Assembly (NCBI GenBank): GCA_009192285.1
Contig: WBVU01000008.1
Coordinates: 124,001-188,000 of the forward strand
From: Morchella semilibera
Lineage: Eukaryota > Ascomycota > Pezizomycetes > Pezizales > Morchellaceae
DNA: 64,000 nucleotides
Reading direction: 5' to 3'
Under the pieces are notes generated by a model. It was not told the DNA's origin. It was given only the letters and a program-made list of their open reading frames with translations, and did no database searches. Shown one piece after another: positions 33,536 to 45,694 of this stretch; the first letter of the stretch is position 1; the number at the start of each line of letters is the position of its first letter. The position numbers and the translations under genes are program-made.

Positions 33536-35061
33536 CAAACGTCATTCCCCGCATACGGCGGTAAGAATCCTGAATTATTGTACCTGCCCCCCCCCCCCCT
33601 TTTCCTCTTCTTCCTTTCTTCAACGTAGTTGGGTGCTTCTGCGTAGTCGAGGTCAGCCTCCCGATATAACAATCGGCCATTGCCCTATCAATATCTAAAC
33701 CTATGGTTGAAGGGCTCCAGCTGCATGAATCTATCATAGAGCTACCTGATAACTCAGTAGAGGGCCGATATGAAGATCACACAGCTGCAAAAAGGCAGAA
33801 ACATCTCTCCAGAGAAAGAAAATGTTTGGCGGGGCTCTAGAGAGCTCTACCAATCTACAGGCCCGTCCAATCTGAACCACAGCAACTAACCTGCTCAGCG
33901 GCCAGCACCACAAGGGCCGGTCTTGCTCAAAACGCCTCGATCGATAGAGCCCTTATTTTCTGACTATACTATCTTGACCAACCAACTGTCTCTCTTCAGT
34001 GCAAGTGCTAACCCTCTGACATATCCTGTACTTGATGTAATCCCGTCTTTTTTCAAATATTCCACTATATTCGCTCCATGATTGTTAATTCACGGAGAGA
34101 AGAACTATATTTGAGCGAACACGCGAAATTTGATGCTACCCGCTCGCCCTTACTCAGACCTATCATTTCCCAGTAAGAATATAGTGCATGAGTCGGGATA
34201 GGGCGGAGCTACTCGTAAAACGCGAGCTCTAGTAATTCTCTACGCCAAGATATCTCATCGGCTGGAGAGTTTTGGAATATAGAATTATACTATTTGAGGT
34301 CCTACGGGTACCTTCTTGATCGTCATTCTGTGTCCTCAGCCCGATCTTTTCTGTGGTGGGGCGGCACTCCCGCCCACCTTTTATGCATAGTTCGGCCGTA
34401 ACGGTACAGCGATGGGAGGCAGGGCGAGACAGAGACAGGGCTTCTGCGCTATCCTTCTGTCTCTCCATATTTCTCATACGGAGACAGTTCTAGAGTACCG
34501 TATTATCCGAGAAGATTCGTAGACGGCAATATCTGAAGGTGGCCTCTGGTTGGTCTATACCCCTGCTGTCTCGCAACCAATTTTTTCAGATAATACGATA
34601 TCTTATTTTAGCGAGAACGATCATTCACGTTTCTGGATTTACCTGCAGGCTGGCACTATCGCATTACCCGCACCTTGCATATCAACCGCACGATCGTCAT
34701 CCACCACTCCCGCAGATGACGTTTCTCAGGAAACCCGCTACTGCACGCTATCGTGGGTGACCTGACAGTCGGTGTTGGGGCGTTCCGGGTGTGGCATATC
34801 GGATGTCTCCCATTGGGGTGCCGCTTTGCGATCTCTTCCCGCTAGCGCAGCGATCTGCGCCTTGCATATCAAAAATGAACAACTTTAGCTGAACTTCGCC
34901 CTCGATCCTCACTCACCTCGGTGACGCTAAACAATAGAGAAAAATGCACTTGGGAGCTTTTGTAAAAATAATAAAGTCTACACTTCTCAAAAACCTTCCC
35001 GCGGTGCATGAATTAGGGTGCCGCCGATCAGCACAATCAATTATGATTTGTGGTAAAATAT
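33536..35061. other. Non-coding stretch
   Basis: It starts with a C run (about 33586-33599). No supported gene or element was seen. Short overlapping frames only. Confidence 0.4.
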
Positions 35062-35348
35062 TAAGGGCCTTTTCGGACAACCCAATAATCTATATAATTG
35101 GCGGATTATCGACTTTCGGATTCCCATAATAGCCTATGCTGTTTGTGCAATTGAATAATCCAAAGACTCCAAGAAAACAAAATCACCTTTGGGAGTGATT
35201 ATTAACACACAACACAAATATCCTGGTTATCTGGACATTTAGATTATCTACTGGTTATGAGTATTATGATTATCATTTTCGATACCTGATAATGCAGTCT
35301 CTCCAATAATCCGAAGAAAAAATCTGAAGGTGTCCGAACGGGCCCTAA
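35062..35348. mobile_element. 287-bp TIR element (TTAGGGCC..TTCGGACA ends)
   Basis: The left end TTAAGGGCCTTTTCGGACA and right end TGTCCGAACGGGCCCTAA are inverted with two changes, and ATAATC / GGATTAT recurs just inside each end. The AT-rich interior has many AATAATC or GATTATT words and no coding capacity. The ends resemble non-autonomous hAT- or Harbinger-like elements more than the TA-flanked families here. No second copy was seen. Confidence 0.65.
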
Positions 35349-35402
35349 GCGGCAATCTAACTTCGGCAAAGTGCATATACCAGTCTCAAAAAACGGCGTG
35401 GG

Positions 35403-35589
35403 CTATCCTTTGGACGGATGAAAGTCACAACTGCGCGATATGGACCGCGCACGCACCGAGCAAGGTAACTGTTTTTGATTTTACGTATGATAGTAATAGA
35501 GCCAATGAAAAAAATGCATCAGTTACCACAGATGACACGAAATATCTGGGATGTCGCGAGTTTGAGGACTTCATCCGTCCAAGGGATAG
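35403..35589. mobile_element. GGACGGATGAA TIR element (copy 1)
   Basis: The left end CTATCCTTTGGACGGATGAA and right end TTCATCCGTCCAAGGGATAG are near-perfect inverted repeats. A second copy is at 36618-36810. A short frame (35330-35614) crosses it but is not supported as a gene. Confidence 0.72.
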
Positions 35590-36617
35590 CAGTATGGCCC
35601 GACCTAGGGTGTAGAGTGTGACCTATGAGGATGTAGATTTCATTTCTGATCAGGAACTGAAAGAGTAGATCTATTATCAGCTGTTGTCTGGGTCTTCACC
35701 ACCCCTCTCGACCGAACCTCCCCACGATGCAATTATTTTTTACCCAAACGCCCCTAATAACAAACTAGGTAGTAGTAGCGACAATATGCACTTGAAACCC
35801 GCATCTAGTAACTACATACCTGGGCGACATATCAGGGTGTATTTAGGTGCTGTCAAATACCGCCAACTCTATCATCTCGTGCTGACTTTTCTTGACTAGG
35901 TTAGTTTCGGAAGCCCGTGTGCCTTCACAATACCCGTAATATTTCTGTGTTGAAGTTATATATCCTTGCTGCGAGTAGTATAGGCGCTACATCAGTCCCC
36001 GCTCGCCTTAGACCTGTTTCCCCTCCAAATAACACTCACCAGATCGGGTTTGCCCCACTGGAGATGGGAGCTGTCTGCGCAGGCCCGATTTTACTAGTAT
36101 GCCCGAGCTATGCGCTTCGGGGTCTTCACCAAAGCCGTTGGCCGGTGCTGATACCTACAAGTGTAATTCTGACCATGAATGAGTATTTTACTCAATGACC
36201 TCACCATGACACCTCGACCCATTGCCAACGATCAAAATTTACTTTTAGATCGGAGTCGTTTAGGCATCTGTCAGCTAGGCATCTAGACAGCCGCGGGTTA
36301 GCACACAAACGCACTCATACATCACAAGAACGTTTAACATATCATGTATGGGATAGCTAATTGCATTAGCAGGATGAAACACAGATCACCTAAAGAACTT
36401 CGTACGGGGCAGGAAGGGATCATGCAAACTAATTTCTACTCTAGCAAGGTGGTGTTGTACTGCTAAACCCAAGGGCCAGAGAAAGAAAGTTCGAGCGATT
36501 TACCTCAGGTCTCACCGAAACTAGCTACCGTCGTATCTCGTAGACTCTTTGTATAATAGTAGGCCTATAGTAACCAACCAGGAGCACCCTTTTCACTCCA
36601 ATATCAAGGTTTTTTAG

Positions 36618-36810
36618 TATCCATTAGACGGATGAAACTCCCGAATTCGCAGCGTGCGTTTTTGAGATAATACTAGCTTAAGCAGGCAGCTAACATCTAT
36701 TTTGATTAGCTGTATAGTTATCATCAATCATTAAGAGAAACGAATGTACCGAACCCAGTGCGTGCACGGTCAAGGCTCCGAATTTGACGATTTTATCCAT
36801 CTAAGGGATA
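36618..36810. mobile_element. GGACGGATGAA TIR element (copy 2)
   Basis: TATCCATTAGACGGATGAAA on the left and TTTATCCATCTAAGGGATA on the right match copy 1 at 35.4 kb. The interior shares GAATTTGACGATTTTATCC-like sequence with GAGTTTGAGGACTTCATCC of copy 1. No coding capacity. Confidence 0.68.
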
Positions 36811-36935
36811 AAAATCCCTATCATCTGGCGGTAAAATGATTTTGGGGTAAGCCATAATGATATTGTTCAAGTCCTACCCTAGGTACCCTTCACCCTCCTC
36901 CCAACGTACACTAAATTATCCTAACAAAGAAACTA

Positions 36936-37241
36936 TTGTGTATGGGATATATCTATCAAATGACCAGGTCCGACCTGCCCGGATACATACTAAACCTCTA
37001 TCAATCTCCCCAACTATCGATACCCCAGGAGATACTTGGTCTTGATAACTCTCTCAACAGCTCTACTGCCCTCGTACAGGCGGCCGCGAATCTTAATACG
37101 ACTGCTTATAACGCTCCGCGTGTCGTCAATGCTCCCGTTCTCCTTTCGGTCCCGGGGTCAGAAAATGAACTGAAATTGTGGTACGTTTCCAAAGTGTTTC
37201 CGCTCGGTTCTGGGGGTGATAAACCAATGTGTGAGGTATGA
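36936..37241 (+). CDS. Possible exon, unknown protein
   Basis: A 101-codon frame in AT-rich surroundings has a believable composition (LPGYILNLYQSPQLSIPQEI, then LVQAAANLN, VNAPVLLSVPGSENELKLW). It ends at a potential donor, GAG|GTATGA, followed by T-rich sequence. I recognise no family and cannot trace other exons, so this is only a candidate. Confidence 0.25.
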   Translation: MCMGYIYQMTRSDLPGYILNLYQSPQLSIPQEILGLDNSLNSSTALVQAAANLNTTAYNAPRVVNAPVLLSVPGSENELKLWYVSKVFPLGSGGDKPMCEV

Positions 37242-39688
37242 TTTAATATATAACCCAGATGGCGGGGGCGGAGACGTGTGAGGGGCTAAAGGCTGGCTTT
37301 GTAACATAATCTATTCAAAGAGATAAAAATATATGTATTTAAATTTACTTTCGACATCCATACACTCCTTGTTAGGTACAATTCTTCCTGATGGTCAATA
37401 GTGCGGATATCGGTAGAAATGCACTAGTCATGCTGAAAGATTCAATTCTTCACGTTATGTTTTTTTTGAGCCTAGCAAAAGAAGAATTGTTGACCATCAT
37501 CTGATGTTTGATGACATTTTTATAATTTTATCCCCCATGGTCTTGTTCTGCTGTTATGGGTGGGGATTTCAAGTCTCCAAATTGACATTTTAGACCTCCA
37601 GCAGGTGAGCTCTCTGCATACACATCCAGGAAGGCATTGCCTCTGCATGACCGTGATTAAGTGTGACAGTGCAGCAACCTAGGTCTGCGTCGCAAACTCT
37701 CTATTGTGATGATGCTAAAGGAATGTGTGGAATGAATGAGGAAATAGCAGCCCAGATTTCATATCCGGGCAGACATGCGGATTATCGTGGGGGAACTAGA
37801 AGTAGGACGGCGTAAAAAGTATTGGCTGATATAGAAGAATATTCCCTGTTTGATTCCCCTCAAAATGGAAGAGGTCGGGTGAGTAGATTGGCTCATACAG
37901 GCATAACCCTGATTCCATAAGCCTTTTTGGAGCTACAGTAACGCGGTCACGCTCGTATGTCACCGTTGGGTGGTTTGTTAATTATGACATCAGATATATG
38001 CAGCCTTCACCACCTCTTCTCTTGATTTTTCGGGCCGATCGTTGCACGTGCTCCTTGGCCGGTCTTACAGCCCCAACACAAGTTATCCTCTGTAGGGAGT
38101 GTACGTGTAGCCCGTGACTTCGTATATGGGAATCCTCTTGGAGCCAGTCAGTACTACTACTAGCCGAATGCAAAACACCCTCGCTATGCATATATGGCCT
38201 GGAAGTATATCTATAGAGTAAAATTTCAGATTGCCGAATTCAACTGGCCTAACGTTAGAAAGCGACAGAACTATACTAAGGTGCGAATCTCCCGCAAACT
38301 GCCACACTGAATTATAGGACTTGTAACTATCCCGCCAGGAGAATACTATATGATCCCCCCCTCGGCCATAACGACTATTGCCTTAACCAAACGACAATCT
38401 CAACTAATCAACCTGTTCCATCCATATGCGGCGGAGTGAGTCCTTTTTACAATCACTCACTGAATTCACCTATAGCTACATTGGTTGTACACGATCAGAG
38501 CATTGAATTTGTGACTACAATCTGCACGATCAGTACTTTGACCACCTTGCAGCAACCCAACGGTGGATCCTTTCTAGGCACGTTACATTCATGATTTCAA
38601 ACACCTTCAAGTTGTTCTCTTCATTTCCCGAGACTTAAACAGGTCTCCCCTCAACTTGTATTTTCCACCCTTGCCTGAAAGGTCTCGACATCCTAGAAGG
38701 AACGGTAATGTACAACCCTAACCCTGGTCTATGAGCACGCAATGTCAAATATTAGGTGGTGGAAAAGAGTCAAAAAAGACTCAGGACTCAATTGAAACCG
38801 CTGTGAATCGTCCAGTCCCATCTCACCTTGTTGCCTCATGTTTTTAAAGCGTTGTCTCGAGCAGTTTATCTCATGTCCGTGACGAAGTACGAAGATTTTT
38901 TCTATACTCAACGACCTAAGCACCACGATAACTACAATCCAAAAGCGGTCCAAGATCTCACCCCATCTCTGGGCAATAATGACATTCACTGCCCCTTTTC
39001 ATTGCCCTAGAGGCTCATAGAATGAAACGGGTATGAAGCGAGTGATATGATATGACGCACCCCCGGTCGACGCTGCGAGAGAGTTATTTTCTTGTTTTGT
39101 TTGATTCATTAGTTGTATACCATGCTAGAGAATCGCGGCCAAGGACTCTATGATATGATATCCGGGGACAGGCCTACTTCGGGGCTTATTAGGGAGATAA
39201 TTTGTTGACCTTTTACCACGAACTTATCAATCGGTGCAGTTAGTCAACCTGTAGGAATCAGCTCATGCTGTATAGTTACACGTGTACCCTATGTCACGGA
39301 GGGGCCACCAAGGAAGTCTTTCCGCCTCCTGGAGCTGAACAAATACACTACTCTCTATTCTCTCTTCAGCCATCATTGAAACTATTCATTATCTAATTCA
39401 TTGCTCTGCCGAGGAGTTAAAGGTTATAATACTACTAAACTTCCAAACACAACAGTTCTTGAACTCTTGTCTCCAACCAAACCCTCTGGGGGTGAATAAA
39501 GAAATCTGCAACAAAGCCGGTATGGACGGGCCGACCGAGCTCTTCGGTCCGTCCATGCCAATCCGCGCCGATCGGAACCGCCCGCAACCACGCCGATCCC
39601 CCGATCGTGCATGCAGATCCCGATCGCAACCAACCACTGCAGGTCAGATCTAATCTAGCCGAGCCGCCACAAATTTGCAACCACATCA
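37242..39688. other. Non-coding stretch
   Basis: No supported gene. A TTCTTC..GATGGTCAA sequence at 37381-37400 recurs inverted at 37485-37502 but does not form clear element ends. CCCTAACCCTGG lies near 38717. A hairpin, ATGGACGG..CCGTCCAT, lies at about 39522-39557. Confidence 0.4.
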
Positions 39689-39972
39689 GGGTCCCGTGAG
39701 GTGCTGGAGAACGTTTAAAACAGGGCAAAATACTCAAGCTGTTGGAAACTGGTGTTTATAACTGCATGATATTCCGGATGACATAAGCCAAAAATGCGGA
39801 TGTGTCTTTTGTCTGCAAGTGTGCCAGGGGTCTTGTTTCTCGCTACTGGTACCCTCTTCCTTAATAACCCTAACCCTACCACAGTATCTTACTCCCTCTC
39901 AATTGGACCTGGGTTTATAACCGGTTTATAACCGTGTTTCTTACTCCCAGTATCTTACCTTTGTATATCTTA
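39689..39972. mobile_element. GGGTCCC element (copy 2), right end decayed
   Basis: It begins GGGTCCCGTGAGGTGCTGG and follows the 26.61-kb copy through CAGGGCAAAATACTCAAGC, GTGTGTCTTTTGTCTGCAAG, AATAACCCTAACCCTACC and TTTATAACCGG to TTGTATATCTTAAACC. The terminal TGACGGGAC is lost. Confidence 0.72.
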
Positions 39973-40212
39973 AACCACATACACTTTCACTCACCATAAC
40001 TCGAAGGCCACCCCACCAGAAACTGGTATAATGATCACCTTTATAATTTTAGGTAATAGTAAGGATGATATGGCATCCTATCTGCATTAATAATATCATG
40101 ATGGGGTCTTTTACTCTACCAGCGCAAAAAATGAATCACTTGATACATTTCCCATACTAGAATGGCGCACAAATGCATCGGCTGATGCATAAACGTGTTG
40201 AGGCCTCTGTAA

Positions 40213-40500
40213 TGTTGTCTATTGATGACTTTATTGACGACTTTATTGATTACTTTATTGATTACTTTACTAGAACTTTGGTTTATTGGTATAGTTCATA
40301 AGTTCTAGTATATCAACTAGTAGCTTAGCAGTGGGTGTGGCTTGAAAACATAATAAGCACAGGTTCAAACCCGGACTTTTTTATTTTTTTTATTGATATA
40401 TTACATTAAACTCTTGGCGAAATGAGACTGTGATGCATTATGGATGCATTATGGATGCAATAGCCACCCGTTTACTGATACATTATCGATACATTATGCG
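40213..40500. repeat. Two short tandem tracts
   Basis: At 40217-40270 an approximate 16-bp unit (ATTGATTACTTT) is repeated four times. At 40433-40455 and on to 40500, ATGCATTATGG and GATACATTATCG units repeat. Between them an AGAACTTT..AAGTTCT inverted pair occurs. No gene is supported. Confidence 0.45.
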
Positions 40501-40528
40501 ATGCATTTCTTGGGATGGTAGAGTTATA

Positions 40529-40764
40529 CGGATGTAGGGGTAAGTCTGTTAACACTAGCCGTGGTTGCAATACTGCATTAATTCGTCTCAGCGGACACTC
40601 ATATTGATGTTGAAATTGCTTGTTCTGGTCGTTTGTCTTACGAACGCCCCCCAATATCCCCTCATATACGCGCTGTAAAAGGCAACTTCGACGACTGTGT
40701 AACCGTCCGCCGAGACGAATTACTGCGGTAGTTCTCACTGTTAACAGACTTACTCCTACACCCG
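40529..40764. mobile_element. 236-bp TA-flanked TIR element with ~60-bp arms
   Basis: The left arm CGGATGTAGGGGTAAGTCTG, continuing through TTAACA and later TTAATTCGTCTCAGCGGAC, is mirrored at the right end (GTCCGCCGAGACGAATTA .. TTACTCCTACACCCG). TA flanks both ends (40527-40528, 40765-40766). There is no coding capacity, and this is the only copy in the window. Confidence 0.75.
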
Positions 40765-41653
40765 TAGTACATATTTATCCTTTTTCTAATAGTGATGGGC
40801 ATAAGACAAAATGTGTCAAGACTTTGTCCCGAGATACGAGACAAAGGAAAACATTACAAAAATGTAAGAACACAAAACAAGACCAAAAACAAAACTGTCT
40901 AGTCTGGAGACCTTTCAAAATATGCGAGTGATCGTCTGTGACCTTGATATCAAGGTTAGGCTATCCAATTTTTGCTGGTTTCCGACCGAAGAAAATACCA
41001 TTATGTAAAAAAGCACTCCGGGGAAAATTCGGTGTATGAACCTGATTATCCCAACCCTAACCCTAGGTCTCGAGATGTTGCACAGTATATACATAGTTAG
41101 AGTATTGTCAAGACCTAACTACCCCCGCAGCTCACCGCGAAGCATCATTTTGTATTGTGTCCATCACTATTTTCTAAGCTGGACATATCCTTCCGATATA
41201 CTTGAGAAAATACCACCGATGCACTGGGTCGGAACAACGGGACCTGATACATTGGGCTCTTCCTCCCCCTTTCTTGGCACTCCCTAATCCGCCAATTGTG
41301 TTAAAACTATGCGGCGACATTAGTAGCAAGCATTTTTTTAAGCCGTTTACCATAGGAGGTGTATCCCTTAAGTCGTCACGACTGATTCTAATTTTATACT
41401 TGAACCCAATATGAGAGTCGTGATGGAAACGTGTCCATGATGAGGTGACCTGTCACGGCCTTGGCGATAAGAACCAGTACTGTTGTGCACTCCCGAGTAT
41501 GGCAGGTTTGCAGTGCCGTGCAACACAGGTTTACCAATTACGGGGTCTCCCGAACAAAGCGAATATCATAGATCTCCCCCAGGTTCAATTCATGCGCGTC
41601 TGAGTAACATACAGAAACTAGCTATGTGTAGTGATACAAAACAAAGCAGCACA

Positions 41654-44323
41654 CTAGTCAAAGTACAGGTAATCTAAAAGGTGGTTTGAGAATGTCTTGC
41701 GGAGATCGTCAAGTCCCCATCCTTGCGCAGTTCCAATCGTCGTCAGGACCTCCTTGAACTGCGGGATTTGAGTGTCATAAGCTACCTGCTTCAGGTACTG
41801 CTTCATTTTCATACCACCGACCGTAGTGTGCTCCCTGCGATGGGATTCCGTATCAGTAACGGTGTTGATACTCCTCCGGCCACATATACATGATGGGGGA
41901 AGGGAGGGAGGAAGGAAGTGAAGCTACTTACCATTCTTTGGCCCAATGTGGTCTGACATTAAGTGGTTTACCATCTGGTGTTTTGTACGCAGTCCAAGCA
42001 TCAGCGAGCTTTTGGATAAACGGCAGCCAACTGCCGTCGTTCCCCGATGCAAAATTGCTGATAACCTCGATGCATGCCGTCCACTTATTCCCACCCTGCG
42101 GGGCCATCATAACCTCGCTGGAGCGCATAATACGCAGCTCCAGGACGATACGTAGTGCGCCACTTTGTAGCTTGTCCTGCTGTGTATTGGTCAACGCATC
42201 CCACCAGGCGCGCTGGACAATGCTCCAGTCAGGCTCCTCAGGATCAGTCGAGGAGGCGGGAATCGGGATGCTCAGTTCGAAACATCGGACGTGGAAGTTT
42301 TGGATCTAAGAAGGAAATCTTAGTACGTATAATGTGTGAGAATACCCATTGATAAGATACTATACCCCGCGTCTGAAGTGGAGACCATTAATGAGAGCCG
42401 TTTTAAGTGTCTTACTAAAGAGACCGAAGGGTGGTGGCATGAGGGCCATGGCGCTTCCACCTATTCAAGGAAGGTCAGTACCTATTTTTATAATTGATCT
42501 CGATCGTAATCACTCCTATAACTATGTGAGCCATGACACAACTGACCACCGAATACTCCTTGCTTCCATCCAGGCTGGCTCGTGAACCACTTCATCTTGT
42601 TAACACAATCCGCAACCGAGCTCTCCCCCCACTGAAGGAAGGTAGCAGCTGAACTCGGGTATTCCACCGAACCCTTCTCATCGGGGGTATTGTTCCTTCA
42701 AAGCAGGTTATTTCAGCTCAGAACGGGGTTCAATTACAAGGAGGTGGATCTAATTAACCGGCGATGACATACCAGCAATTAACCCAGACACGGGGGTTGT
42801 ACGGATACCAAAACCACTCGGAATAGAAGGACTTGGCCTTCTCGATAAAAGTAGACTCGGCGGTCTGTCTTTGGTCCTCCGAGAGATTGTAGCTGATGCC
42901 ATCCGGAATCTTGTAACCCGCCGGAGGAGGGATTGCAGATCCAACCGCTGTCTTTTCGGGAGCAAGTTGTGCGTAAGTCATTTTGTCAAGCTCGAGGGTG
43001 ATGTGAGTAATAATTCCTTGTTCTTAATGTCAGCTCAAGTGTGAAGAAAAGTGTGAAGAAAAGAAAGAATTCGGGGTTGTTGTTTTGAAAGGGGGGGGGG
43101 GGCGCATACCTAGAAGACCAAACGCACCAGCTGCAGCCTTAAGCTCCTCTGGTCTAGAAATAGCTCGACACTCTCCATTGGCGTCCACGTATTCAATCGA
43201 TCGAACAAGGTCGCTGAGTGTATCGTGTGTAATTCCAGCACCGTGGCAGATAGGGGCATTGGCGCCACCGGCTGTAATTGTGTTCGATCCAGGATTAGCC
43301 AACTATATATACTCTTTCGACCTGCGTAATTGTGCTTGGTATCATATACGTACTCCACCATGATGACATTAATAGGCAGTGACTATCCATTTTTCAATGA
43401 CCACCTCCGGAACGCTTCATTACTGACAGCGGCGCCAACTCGCACCAGCATCTTATCCCCATCTGTTGCTGCTCTAAATGTCTCGGGTATTTCAATCTGG
43501 TTGAAGTAGGTCGGCTTTCCATCGATCGCGTCCGCAGTGATCTCAGCAGATGAACCGGTCGCAATTTCAAGGCTAAGCAAGGAAACGAGTATGTCGCCAT
43601 TGTCAGAGTACATGTCCGACCAGGTGTGTCGGAACCCAGCAGCTCGGACACGCTTGCCCTTCTGTTTGGCCAGCTTGACGATTTGCTGCACTTCGCTGAC
43701 TTTGGTGGGGATGCAGGTGATGCTTGGAATGTTACTGACTGTACCGCCCCAGTTGGAGAAGTCCACATCGGTGAGGATCTGAATGTTGATTTAGAAATTG
43801 TCTACGTATTATGTGGGTCCATCGGAAGTTAAGCCTACCGTCATCTTCTCCCCTCCATCCTCAACTCCTATCACCGTCATGGATCCCGATTCCTGGGTGC
43901 TTCTATATCAGCAACGCTCGTGATCACAGGTCATAGAAGGGCACTAGCCTGGGCTTCCCTCAGCACCTCCGGAGAGAATAATGGGCGTGTAGCCCCCAAA
44001 GGCGGGATAAAGTCACCCCCCGCTACCTCCTCGGCGGTTTTCCCGGCCATGAAGTCTTTCACCTTCTTGCGCAGTACTGGGTCCAGATGTCCAAGGAAGT
44101 CAAGAAACTCGGGAGTATCTTTGATCGAGAGCAGCATGTTGCGGACATGTTCTTCACCCTCGATCTCCGACCGCTCGAGGCGCTCTAGCGAGTCGAGAAG
44201 ACCAGGGAAGTGAAGGTCCCAGGGATCCTCACCGACAAAGTTCTTTCCGTCGCGAAGGAGCTCTCCTGTGGTAGGAAACTCCTCATCCTGGTTATGTCCA
44301 CCGGTGATGTTGGAAGAAGACAT
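41654..44323 (-). pseudogene. FAD-linked oxidase (PCMH-type FAD domain + ALO-like C terminus), one in-frame TAG
   Basis: I trace nine minus-strand exons: 44323-43967, 43892-43839, 43778-43350, 43302-43110, 43016-42773, 42695-42547, 42460-42366, 42305-41932 and 41834-41654, phase-consistent, about 690 codons. Members of this superfamily oxidise sugar lactones or similar alcohols with bound FAD. Exon 3 carries the FAD-domain signature (ITCIPTKVSEVQQIVKLAK, then VRAAGFRHTWSDMY), exon 4 GGANAPICHGAGITH, exon 5 the ALO-like WYPYNPRVWVNCW, and exon 8 ELRIMRSSEVMMAP and VRPHWAKEW. The only defect seen is TAG at 43385-43383, after WSLKNG and before LPINVIMVE, where a Trp codon would fit. A TGG-to-TAG change on this strand is a C-to-T at CpA on the plus strand, as RIP makes. 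The first exon (acidic, EDPWDLHFPGLLDSLERLE) is less certain and could be a separate gene, with the oxidase starting at 43880. Confidence 0.72.
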
Positions 44324-44899
44324 GATATGATATGTTCAATCTGTTATTGTTATTGAAGAGAATAGGTTTGTGGGAGCACCTTTGACGCGGGCTATCAGTT
44401 CGTTTTAACTGCATCTTAGCAGCAACACTCTCGCTGTGGTGCTTCCCGCTGCGGGGAACCCACCTCGTCCATATGATTGATTTCAGCTCTTGAATCATAC
44501 TTCAGCTCTTCGAGATGGAGGTGGCCAGCCGATAAGCCTTGCCGCACTACGATTATGTTTATTATGCATATACATATAACCCTTCTTCCGAGGCCATGGC
44601 AATGGGGTACCCTAGGCGCTTGCATATTGCGGGGGTAGTGTGCATTAGGGCGTTTAAGCTCGCCCGCCCTCCTCCGCTAGGAGATATGCAGCCAAGGGAG
44701 CGGATGTGGCCATGCTAGAATGAAAAAGGAAAATTTGAACCTCTGGTGGATGGTAATACCTGGATAACTCGACGTTCTTGGTCGTTGCACACACCCATAC
44801 TCAGTTCTTTTTGGCCACCCAATGACTTGCCCCGCTTTTGTAGGTCGAGTGCCGGCGGCTTTATTGCCATTGGGCCATTAACATGAAGGTCTTTTTATT
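44324..44899. other. Upstream region of the FAD oxidase gene, no separate gene seen
   Basis: Presumably this contains the promoter of the minus-strand oxidase. Short frames have no recognisable features. Confidence 0.35.
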
Positions 44900-45036
44900 T
44901 TCGCTTTTGTGTATGTCGGTATTTCAGCTGGAACAATCTTGGCTTCTCCGAATGCTTTTGAACCAATTAGAGCATTGTAATCCAACCACCTTATGGCTGG
45001 AAACAACATCTCAGCCGCAACTGTGTAATGAAGGGG

Positions 45037-45186
45037 TATCCCTTAGTCTGTTAATGCTGACCCCCCTATAATAGAGGAATTAAATTCGTATGGAAGATCT
45101 ATTATTTGATAAGGGATCTGTTAGTAAAGCCACACAAAACTTTCTTCTTCTTGGGGGTCAGCATTTTACTGAAAGACTAAGGGATA
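45037..45186. mobile_element. TCCCTTAG TIR element (copy 1), nested
   Basis: The ends TATCCCTTAGTCTGTTAATG and TACTGAAAGACTAAGGGATA are inverted. The interior has ATAATAGAG, GGAAGATCTATTATTTG and AAAGCCACACAAAACTTTC, which also occur inverted in 47182-47323. It sits inside the GGTGCGGCGC element where other copies read AGGGGTATAAATG..TATAATGCTG, so it is younger than its host. Confidence 0.78.
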
Positions 45187-45305
45187 ATGCTGTCCCCTTC
45201 ACCAGGTCTTGTGGCTTTTTACATGAAAAAACATGTAAATGGCATCGCTAATAACTTTTCAACAATAGAAGATATCAAAAATCTATGAAGCCAAGATCTT
45301 TATCA

Positions 45306-45694
45306 TATGGTGCGGCGCGTCTTAAAGGTGACATGCCGGCATTTCAGCTGGAACAATCTTGGCCACTCCAATTGGCTCTTGAGCCAATTGGAGCCTTATA
45401 TTCCAGCCATATTATGGTTGAAAACTAAATCTTGGCTGCAGGTCTGTGATGTAGGGGTATAAATGGGTATAATACTGTTCCACTCACCCGGTCTTGGCGC
45501 TTTCTACATACAAAAACAGGCAAATCCAACCCCTAATAACTTTTTAACAAGGGAAAATATCAAAAATCTGTCTGATGGAAGTATTCATCATCACTAGACC
45601 TACACTTCTATTAGACAGATTTTGAATATCATGTCTTGATAAAAAGTTATTAGCGACGGAATTTGCTGTCACCTTTAGGATGCGCCGCACCATA
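45306..45694. mobile_element. GGTGCGGCGC TIR element, inner full-length copy
   Basis: This 389-bp element starts TATGGTGCGGCGCGTCTTAA and ends with the inverse, CTTTAGGATGCGCCGCACCATA. An internal inverted pair also exists (AAAAATCTGTCTGATGG / CTATTAGACAGATTTTGA). No coding capacity. Relatives: 21042-21257, the outer copy, and 49437-49794. Confidence 0.78.

Noticed and set aside
40350-40378. GGTTCAAACCCGGAC looks like a tRNA T-arm
   Set aside because: No matching acceptor stem, D-arm or anticodon arm can be drawn in the 70 bases upstream.
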